NCBI GenBank assembly: GCA_933207985.1
Contig: OW240915.1
Coordinates: forward strand, 113,703,732-113,767,731
Direction of reading: 5' to 3'
Origin: Pelobates cultripes
Taxonomy: Eukaryota; Chordata; Amphibia; Anura; Pelobatidae
DNA length: 64,000 nt
Made by a program: the position numbers and the translations under genes. Positions 56,279 to 64,000 of the stretch are shown in pieces (position 1 is the first letter of the stretch; every line of letters begins with the position of its first letter). The notes beneath the pieces are model-generated. The model had not been told where the DNA came from. It did not search any database and was given only the letters and a program-made list of their open reading frames with translations.

Positions 56279-58202
56279 CATATATAAATATATATGTGAT
56301 GTTAAGGTGATATGTGTGTTGGTTAAGTGAAAAAAAAAAAAAAACAATTGCTAGTTTTCAGGCACTAATACCCCTTCTTCAGTCAATATTTGAGACACCA
56401 TGGACTGGCACCACAGGTATGACATATCAAAGGATAATGTTAAATGAACAGTATGATAGAGCTTCTCAAATGAGTCATTGGAACCTTTTGCATTTAATCT
56501 ACACAGGTTGACGCATCTATTGGATGAACAGTTATTCATTTTGTCACATTCTGCTTGAGGCACGTATCAGCCAAAGACCATTTCCAGGTCATATAAACAC
56601 ATTTACCATATAATTTAAACTTGAAAAGCACATTTTGCCCAATGAGTGGATTTTTTTTCTTAAGTCTTAAAATACAGAGATGCCGATATACAGACTCCTC
56701 AGCATTGAAGCTCAAGAATAGAAGATTTATTTTATTAGTAAAAAAAAAAATCTGTTTTTATTGCATATTTACAGCATGATTTCTCAACATTTATTTTTAT
56801 GGGATATGGTTTATAAAATTTAGGATAAAGTACTAAGCATTATGTATGAAGTGAATCAGTTATCTTCTTGATATTCTGCCAATACCACTCTTTCAATTCA
56901 TAACATTTTTTAGTGTTTTGGAGGACATCATAATGATTTATGTTCCCCAAGGATCCTTGCTGGTTGTGGTCTGCTGACTAGAGTGATTTTCTCTGTAAAG
57001 TGTAAAGTGGGAGAAGGTCAAGGTATTGCTGAAAAAAAGCCATAGATGAAGGCGTAGCCTAAGAATTAGCTGCACTGAACTGAACTGAACTGGATTGCAC
57101 TAGCTGAAATGCAATGCATTAAATCAGAACTTTTGTTTCCATGAAAAGGGATACATTTTAGATTTCCAAATATATTTACTGACAAAGTAGACATGCTAGT
57201 TTTTTTCTAAATACATATTAGTCTGTAGGAATTTCACATTTGAAAACACAACATAAATTGCTTATCTCACCATTAACTATAGATGAAGAGTGTCACTTTA
57301 ACCATTTATGACACATGTCCTTTGAGGATAGTAATTATATAAAAGATTCTGTGAGTACAATGACAGTTGTATTCTCACCATGCCAAAGTTTGCAAAGTTT
57401 TAGCTTTAAAAACAAAATTCACACCACGCAGCATTTGTTTTGTAAAACGTAAAAATGGATTGAAATCCTAGACATTTGGGGAATTTTAACAATTAGAACT
57501 AATTAGTGAATCTATTTTGAGTTACTTTTCACGTGTGTAAAAATGATTAAACATGTTGGAATTTTTTCCATTTTTGACTATTCCATTCCTATTTAATACT
57601 GCATTATATATACATATAGGATATCAAAAGAAATCCCTATTTCTCCTTTAAAAAGTATATATAATATGTATGGGTGCTAGTAAACAGAAAGGAGGGAAAT
57701 TGTGGTAGAATAAATACATGGCAAAAGTGCCAAAAAAGGCCTCGGACACAAACGCTCCAATAATGGGTTACCCGTTTACATTATGCTGCTTCACTCACTT
57801 GCCTACTGCAATGCTTTTAATATGGCAGCTGGCTTCAAAACCATCAGCTAAAAATTTAGCTTGATGTATAATATGAATGTATTACTATTATTATTTTATA
57901 TCGTTGTTTTAAATACTGATAAATGCAAGATTGAGTTTTGCAAAAGAGATCATGTGTTCTCATATTTCAACATATAATCTGATTTCTCTGTCAACTTGAA
58001 TCATTTGTGCTGCATAACCTTGTGTCATAAAAAAAAAAAAGTTTGGCTGACAACTTCACATTACATCACAAACAATGAGCTAAAAATAAGTTTACGATTA
58101 CAAAGGAAATAAAAGTCTTCTGGTCATCAACTTTCTGGAAGTAGAGAGATCCGTTCTGAATAAGTCACGTTCTGCTATGTATCTGAGCAACGGAAGTCTT
58201 AC
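55587..58202. other. ITGA9 intron, no gene seen
   Basis: AT-rich, with a CA/TA microsatellite at about 56244-56300 (CACACACACACA then TATATATA). A stretch at 56350-56600 has overlapping small ORFs on both strands without motifs. Confidence 0.5.
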
Positions 58203-58288
58203 CTTTCCGATTCCATTATCTTGGGGTGCTCCACCAACCACGTCCATGCTTGTTGGATGAGCGAAATGACCAGCTGTAACAGCATATC
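58203..58288 (-). CDS. ITGA9: ITGA9 exon, 86 bp
   Basis: Reverse complement TTCACTGTAG/GA...AAAG/GTAAGA. Its first two bases complete the Gly codon begun in the exon at 61750-61879. The product is (G)YAVTAGHFAHPTSMDVVGGA then PQDNGIGK. Human ITGA9 has YAVTAGHFSHPSTIDVVGGA then PQDKGIGK, as I recall. VVGGAP is the GAP part of an FG-GAP repeat; this blade lacks a calcium loop, as usual for the early blades. The donor is near-consensus. Confidence 0.96.
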
Positions 58289-58886
58289 CTACAGTGAAAA
58301 TGAAAACACAGCTAAACTGAGATTTCTAAACAGTGCCAATGGCATAAACATGTGTAAAAAGTATTAGATAATAACACATAGCAAGTGAAGCATCAGTTAA
58401 TGTAATACATTAGTAGTCATACATTTATGTTAAAAAAAATCTTGCTATTGCACTTGTTCGAACTAGCCACTACATTTAGTATATTGTCCAAAACTGCCAA
58501 GTCATCCTGCAATGTTTGCTCAGTCCTCCCAATAACCACCCGCCCCTCCTCCCCAGACCACCTCAAAATTGACAATCTTAACCAATCCATTGCTTTTGTA
58601 TTGAAAAGCATTGTGATTGGCTGAGATCATGGATTCTGATTATGTCAGCCAAAGAGGCAGATTTATCTTGTCTAAATTTTACTTCATTATTTTGGCTGTT
58701 TTTCCTTTGTTCCAAACCAAAGAGCCTTTAATACAGAATAATTCTACCTCCAGTACCCTTGGAAGGGTGAAGAGCCTTTAATTCCCATTTGTTTGTGAGT
58801 GTTCTATCATATACGCACGGTGGTGTTTTTTCTAATACTGTATTACGCTATGTATTGTTCAGATTTTTTCTAGATATCATATATTT
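58289..58886. other. ITGA9 intron, no gene seen
   Basis: Non-coding sequence up to the 198-bp tandem duplication. Overlapping 64- and 65-codon ORFs on opposite strands near 58420-58620 are not supported. Confidence 0.5.
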
Positions 58887-59282
58887 ATATCAGTGGAATT
58901 TTCTACCAATATTTTTTCAGGTTGTTGTAATTTTATTTATACGTATTTTGTGTTTTCCACATTCTTTATTTCTTGTATTTGTTTGGGTGTTTTTGTGTGG
59001 TACACCTGGGGATACGACTTTTTCATGTATTATTTATCTATTCACTCACATATTAGTGTTTATATTTATCTTTTGTATGCTGCTATATCAGTGGAATTTT
59101 CTACCAATATTTTTTCAGGTTGTTGTAATTTTATTTATACGTATTTTGTGTTTTCCACATTCTTTATTTCTTGTATTTGTTTGGGTGTTTTTGTGTGGTA
59201 CACCTGGGGATACGACTTTTTCATGTATTATTTATCTATTCACTCACATATTAGTGTTTATATTTATCTTTTGTATGCTGCT
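58887..59282. repeat. Two tandem copies of a 198-bp unit
   Basis: The unit running from ATCAGTGGAATTTTCTACC to TATCTTTTGTATGCTGCTAT is repeated at a period of exactly 198 bp with no difference I could see. As 198 is a multiple of three, ORFs of 147 and 170 codons pass through both copies, but their products are hydrophobic, low-complexity and have no homologue I know. Perfect identity points to a recent duplication or a collapsed or expanded assembly. Confidence 0.93.
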
Positions 59283-61749
59283 ATCAACGTTCACTGTTTA
59301 AAATCAACTACACAATATAAATTGCCTGTTTACTAAGCACCCATTTTCAAAACTTTTTAGCAGAATAGCATAATCAATTCTGTTGTAGTGCTCATACCGT
59401 TAATATACAAAAATGTATACAAACTCTTACACTGTGCTTTCGCACCTTTATAAACAGTGTCACACTCTGTCACAATATCATGCAAATTCATCTCCCCCTT
59501 TCACTAGACTTTTTTCTAAGTATAAGACACTTTATCTTCTGCAAACATCGCCTTGCACCTACACACTATTCTTTCAAAAAGTCCTTGTTATAATTCAAAA
59601 GTTCAGTGTTCACCTGAAAAACAAGCATCTTCTGCAGAATAACTATCATAAAATAGCAAACATATTGATGAAATAATAGATAACAGGGACAAAATGGACG
59701 GCAGGCCTTTGTGCTTCTTGCTCCAGCTAGATGGTCGCATTTCATTCTGGTTGCTGCAATAACAGCAACTTAAATGCAGACATGTCTCTCCATCCTTTGT
59801 AACGAAATATTCATAGTGGTCGTACGAGATAACCAGCACCAGCATACAGAAATCCTCCAGACAAAATGAAAATCCAGTGTAATCTGTGACTACTTATCTA
59901 TGTAATCATATATGTATTTGTGTTAGAGAGGAGGGTCCCACAAAATATTTTCTCCCAGTGTCCTGCATATTGTAAGGGTGGGTCTGGACAATATTGTGCT
60001 CACACGCTTTTTTTTATCACTGTGCTTATAATTATTGCATTGTCTATGACAGTTTCAAGCAGAGAGAAATTATTTACACAGAGATCATTTTTTTTCCTTC
60101 CTGTTTCTACAGAGTTTAACAGATTGTGAGCTTCTCTAAGAAAGACCTCCTGGGGCATTAGCCTATATGAAAATGAAATAATCCCTTTTTTAAGGGCATC
60201 CAGGCCAATTCTCAATACCATTCTTTACCCATACAGTCCTATATATTACATTTTCAGCAGTTGAAACCTTAGGTGTGTATATTACCTGAGATGGTTATAG
60301 GGTGATGGGTAAAGTTGAAGGCAAAAAAATCAGATAATGTTAATCGAGGAGACAGGATCAGACAGTCCAAGCAGTCAAGATACACACAACTATGGTTAAT
60401 AAATTTAAAAAAGGAAGGGTTACGAAATCCAATAATGTAAGTAGTAGTAGACACGGACAACTAAGCAATTAGGCAGGAGTAAAAGGGGTTTTAACTAGTG
60501 ACTAGTTACTTGTCACGTCCCCTAGTTTGTCTTTTTCTCCCTTTTCACTGTCCATTCCACTAGGTAGTCCTTGTTAGTGAGCAGCCAATCACAGGAGGCC
60601 TTGGTCTCAAACTGATAACCTCCCCAGCATAGCACAAACTGCTAGTGTCTCTCTTTATGTCTCCGGCCCGTCGCAGCATGAAAACCCAACAGTAAAGAAT
60701 GGGAGTCAGTGAGGATGTGGGGGGAAGGCCTCCCCACCATCAGTACACACCAAGATGTTCGACCACAGAGGTGGCAGTCCAGCATGAGGGTGAGTTTGTG
60801 AGTTAATCCATATGGGAGTGGGTTGGAAGGGAACATATTTTAAGATATTGCCCTATATATCTGTTTATTTATTCGGGTTATCAAAATATTCTGGTAAATG
60901 TGATAGTATATGCTTTTTAATATTATTTGCACACCATGTATAAATGTATTTCTCACTTTTATTCATCTAACAGATTATGGACTTCATGAAGCAAGATAGA
61001 AATCCCTACTTATGAAATTGTGAAACAGAAATTAACAGGGCTTGACAATTAACTCTACTGTTGCCTTGTATCTGAGAGAGAGAAAGATAGAGCTTTGCGT
61101 AATTATGATACATATATACGACTGCAATGGAGAAGTTAAAAATGTGCAGGTGTCCCCCCAACCCAGCAAACTGTTAGCAAACTATAGTACTACTGAGTGT
61201 AGTGGTGCAGATAGCCCTGCTCCTTTACCATTCAGTGGTCTTTGTTACAGTAAAGATCAATTAAATGTGGAAGCCACTTAGATCCCACCCCAAATAAAAC
61301 AAGATTTATCACCATGACTCCCCCTACTTTCTAAGTCATGAGCAGTAGATTAAGGATAAAATCATGTTCTGCAAGATGCGTGTTGCTGAGTGGGTCTCTA
61401 ATTAACTGACCCAATGTATGATGCACATTCTCCTAAAAAATGCCCTATTGCACTCCAAACATACTGTGTCAGGGGCTTTCCATCCTGTATTCTGATTTAA
61501 TATAAATGAGAAATGCCATTCACAAATATCTGTGGCTAATCATCACTGCATTAAACCAGTACTACATACAGGAATGTTATCAGTGCACAAACCATAAAAA
61601 AGCCATTATAAGCATATTCTTTTAAAATAGAATCTTTGTTATCTATAATTCTCAAGAAAATATATACATTAAACATAATGCATTTAATGGAACATGCAAT
61701 TAAATACCCATTTAAAAGTAAAGATATGAGATCTAAAGCAGGAACTTGC
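59283..61749. other. ITGA9 intron, no gene seen
   Basis: Non-coding. A GC-richer stretch at 60520-60830 (CGTCCCCTAGTTTGTC; GGGGAAGGCCTCCCC palindrome) may be a repeat fragment, not classified. Confidence 0.5.
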
Positions 61750-61879
61750 CTAGATATGTATAGTGTCTGGCGTTGACAGCTTGATCATTTAGTTTGAAGT
61801 ATGTGTTGTCAGTGAGATTTAAAACTTTAACTGTGCCCATCCAGTAATATGACCCAGGTGCTCCCATTACAACCAGCTC
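61750..61879 (-). CDS. ITGA9: ITGA9 exon, 130 bp, with a GC donor
   Basis: Reverse complement TTTTTTAG/GAG...CTAG/GCAAGT, 43 codons plus one base: ELVVMGAPGSYYWMGTVKVL then NLTDNTYFKLNDQAVNARHY then TYL(G). Human ITGA9 has ELVVMGAPGSFYWAGTIKVL then NLTDNTYLKLND, as I recall. MGAPG is the GAP turn of an early propeller repeat. NLT is a potential N-glycosylation site. To continue in frame the exon must end at CTAG, which makes the intron start GCAAGT; AG/GCAAGT is the standard form of a GC-AG intron. It is the first ITGA9 exon in the window. Earlier exons lie beyond 64000. Confidence 0.94.
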
Positions 61880-62242
61880 CTAAAAAAGAACACAGAAAAT
61901 ATAGTTATTGTAATAACAAAACAGAGCACACCATAACAACAATTATATGGTGAACGTGATAGGAGACAATACAGGGTCAGGTACATTTTTTAAATTTTTA
62001 CATAACAGAGTACAGGTTAAAACTGTGGTTGATAAATTACCAAGTGATATCTACTGACAAGAATTAAAGACAGTCAAAAATAAACAAAAAAAAATGACAA
62101 AACATTGCATATAATGAAAAATAAATTTGACTAGTAGCTTGATAAACTAATATGCATTTATATTTGCATAAATATGCATATGCATATATATGTATTTATA
62201 TATCAAATATATATTTGCATACATATGCATATGAACAAAACT
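61880..62242. other. ITGA9 intron with AT-rich simple repeat
   Basis: It includes an ATATGCATATG-type tract at about 62150-62235 directly next to the Tc1 relic. Confidence 0.6.
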
Positions 62243-63525
62243 TATACTGAACAAAATTGTAAACGCAACACTTTTGTTTTTGCTGCCATTTTTCATGAGC
62301 TGAACTCAATGATCTAAGACTTTTTCTATGTACACAAAAGGCCTATTTCTCTCAAATATTCACAAATCTGTCTAAATCTATGTTAGTGACCACTTTTCCT
62401 TTGCCAAGATAATCCATCCACCTCACAAGTGTGGCATATCAAGATGATTATACAGCATGATTATTGCAAAAGTGTGCCTTAGGCTGGCCACAATATAAGG
62501 CCACTCTAAAAAGTGCAGTTTTATCACACAGCACAATGCCACAGATGTTGCAAGTTTTGAGGGAGCGTGCAATTGGCATGCTGACTGCAGAAATGTCCAC
62601 CAGAGCTCTTGCCTGTGAATTGAATGTTCATTTCTCTACCATAAGCCATTTCAGAGAATTTGGCAGTACATCCAACCGGCCTCACAACCGCAGACCACGT
62701 GTAACCACACCAGCCAAGGACTTCCACATCCAGCATCTTCACCTCCAAGATCAGCAGACAGGGTGTATGGCATTGTGTGGGTGAGCATTTGCTGATTTCA
62801 ACGTTGTGGGTCGAGTGGCCCATGGTGGCGGTGGGGTTAAGGTATGGGCAGGCGTTTGTTATGGACAATGAACACAGGTACATTTTATTGATGGCATTTT
62901 AAATGCACATCAGGTTAACCATGACGAGATCCTGAGGCCCATTGTTCCATTCATTTACGACGTCAGATACCGTGACAAGATCCTGAGGCCCATTGTTCCA
63001 TTCATTCACGACCACCACCTCATGTTGCAGCATGATAATGCACGGCCCCATGTTGCAAGTATCTGAACACAATCCGGGAAGCTGAAAACATCCCAGTTCT
63101 TCCATGGCCAGCATACTCACCGGACATGTCACCCATTGAGCATGTTTGGCATGCTCTGGATCGGCGTATACGACAACGTGTTCCAGGTCCTACCAATATC
63201 CAGCAACTTCATACAGCCATTGAAGAGGAGTGGACCACAGGCCACAATCAACAATCTGATCAACTCTATGCAAAGGAAATGTGTCGCACTGCGTGAGGCA
63301 AATGGTGGTTCACCAGATACTGACTGGTTTTCGAACCCCCCCGGATCCCATCAATACAGTAAAACTGCACATTTTAGAGCAGCCTTTTATTGTGGCCAGT
63401 GTAAGGCACACCTGTGCAATAATCATGCTGTCTAATAAGCATCTTGATTTGCCACACTTGTGAGGTGGATGGATTATCTCGGCAAAGGAGATGTGCTCAC
63501 TAACACAGATTTGGACAGATTTGTG
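62243..63525 (+). pseudogene. Broken Tc1/mariner transposon
   Basis: The left terminus (TATACTGAACAAAATTGTAA) and the long terminal inverted repeat (GTGTGCCTTAGGCTGGCCAC and GAGGTGGATGGATTATC wording on both sides) are those of a widespread vertebrate Tc1 family. The transposase begins near 62538 (MPQMLQVLRERAIGMLTAEM) with a helix-turn-helix segment. The frame is then lost near 62760, where a large central part, including the first catalytic Asp region, is deleted. Later pieces still show the second catalytic part (QHDNARPHV near 63035) and SPDMSPIEHVW near 63120. A 51-bp tandem duplication lies at about 62928-63030, and the outer right terminal repeat is cut off at 63525. It cannot encode a working transposase. 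Confidence 0.92.
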
Positions 63526-64000
63526 TTAGTTATATACACACACACACATTCTTGACAATAAATACTATTGTTCTTAAATCCAGGAGTGCTGGCATTTATT
63601 TTATATATAAATTTAAATACATGAAGAATGAAGAGTGCAAGGTTGGGAAAAATAAACAAATAAGCAAATTTTAATTGGGACAGCAGACTGCAGAGTTCAT
63701 TTGAAAGATTACAGCCCTAAAGTTACAGCATATTTGCATATATGTCCCTGATTAGAATAAGTGTGTGTTACACTTACATTATACTGTCTTCTTCTCTGTG
63801 AGTGTTTTTAATAACCCAGACATATTTAATATCTACGTAAACAATCTCCTTACTGTGTACAATTTTAGTAAATTCATCTGGTTTAAAGAATGATGGTTTA
63901 ATAAGCTATTTTGATTCACTAAATTGATTGTTTTGCTAAAATCTCTTGCCTGGGAACCCTCCAGAACCAGAAGAGTCATGCTTTTTATGTTCTGTGGCTA
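63526..64000. other. ITGA9 intron, no gene seen
   Basis: A short CACACA run at 63536-63549, then AT-rich sequence. No preceding integrin exon is visible before the window ends. Confidence 0.5.

Larger units (their letters stand above)
16267..61879 (-). other. ITGA9: ITGA9 gene body, eight consecutive internal exons
   Basis: This span holds eight exons of integrin alpha-9, the alpha chain that pairs with beta-1 as a cell-surface receptor for extracellular-matrix and VCAM-type ligands (family knowledge). Joined in order from high to low coordinate they give 761 nt of open frame with matching phases at all seven junctions. The product follows human ITGA9, as I recall it, from the ELVVMGAPG stretch to GAFMSDSVVLL. 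ITGA4 fits worse: this copy has KVLNLTDNTY and GSYFGSSLCAVDLN, which are the alpha-9 forms. Intron lengths in transcript order are 3461, 2616, 6375, 4749, 3029, 4207 and 20415 bp. The signal peptide and first blade exons must lie beyond 64000. Exons after 16267 are not found on the minus strand; one later exon lies at 7051-7127 on the plus strand. Confidence 0.93.

Noticed and set aside
58789..59336. 170- and 147-codon hydrophobic ORFs resembling a repeated membrane protein
   Set aside because: They are caused by the 198-bp tandem duplication. Both frames are equally open and the composition is that of TTT-rich intron DNA.
36728..61879. Integrin alpha-4 instead of alpha-9
   Set aside because: Diagnostic stretches ([36 protein letters not shown]) follow alpha-9 and not the alpha-4 forms as I recall them.

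Overview
The window looks like vertebrate, most likely anuran amphibian, nuclear DNA. It has short GT-AG exons spread over tens of kilobases of intron and a dense load of TTAA-flanked MITEs, hAT-like elements, Penelope-like fragments, a Tc1 relic and LTR elements of kinds common in frogs. The frog assignment is inference from repeat style. The species cannot be named from the sequence.

The only host gene recognised is integrin alpha-9 (ITGA9), on the minus strand. Eight consecutive exons (61879-61750, 58288-58203, 55586-55518, 49142-49005, 44255-44150, 41120-41026, 36818-36728, 16312-16267) join in phase without a break. They encode part of the beta-propeller with three FG-GAP calcium loops. 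The first intron inside the set uses a GC donor, and the last is about 20 kb. A ninth ITGA9 exon, from the region after the propeller, sits at 7051-7127 on the PLUS strand, on the other side of a 100-N gap (13603-13702). This suggests that the contig left of the gap is placed in the wrong orientation or that the locus carries an inversion.

The 20-kb intron holds a complete Ty3/gypsy-class LTR retrotransposon (26405-32782, minus strand). It has 5-bp target duplications, LTRs that differ only by one 15-bp indel, a tRNA-Leu-type primer site, a polypurine tract and one uninterrupted 1452-codon gag-pol frame. Integrase lies upstream of reverse transcriptase, the Gmr1-type order, and the capsid region resembles a SCAN domain.

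Other repeats, left to right: an hAT-like element with a CA-rich core (1470-3565); a 2.45-kb TTAA element built of nested hairpins (4074-6525); TTAA MITEs at 7941, 9865, 12477, 25164 and 50564, plus two 80-bp copies at 39683 and 40332; a candidate solo LTR (10460-11403); a tandem array abutting the gap (13703-14640); a TTAA element with a nested hAT fragment (15172-16073); hAT-like elements with exact 8-bp duplications (17075-17589, 23647-24665, 41828-42464, 52903-54412); a LINE-like segment and a Penelope-like GIY-YIG relic (17652-20736); a Penelope-like hairpin element with a 15-bp duplication (21933-22617); a solo LTR with 5-bp duplication (37393-38202); an L1-like fragment (43258-44116); a 198-bp tandem duplication (58887-59282); and a broken Tc1 element (62243-63525). 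No tRNA, rRNA, CRISPR array or bacterial-type operon was seen.
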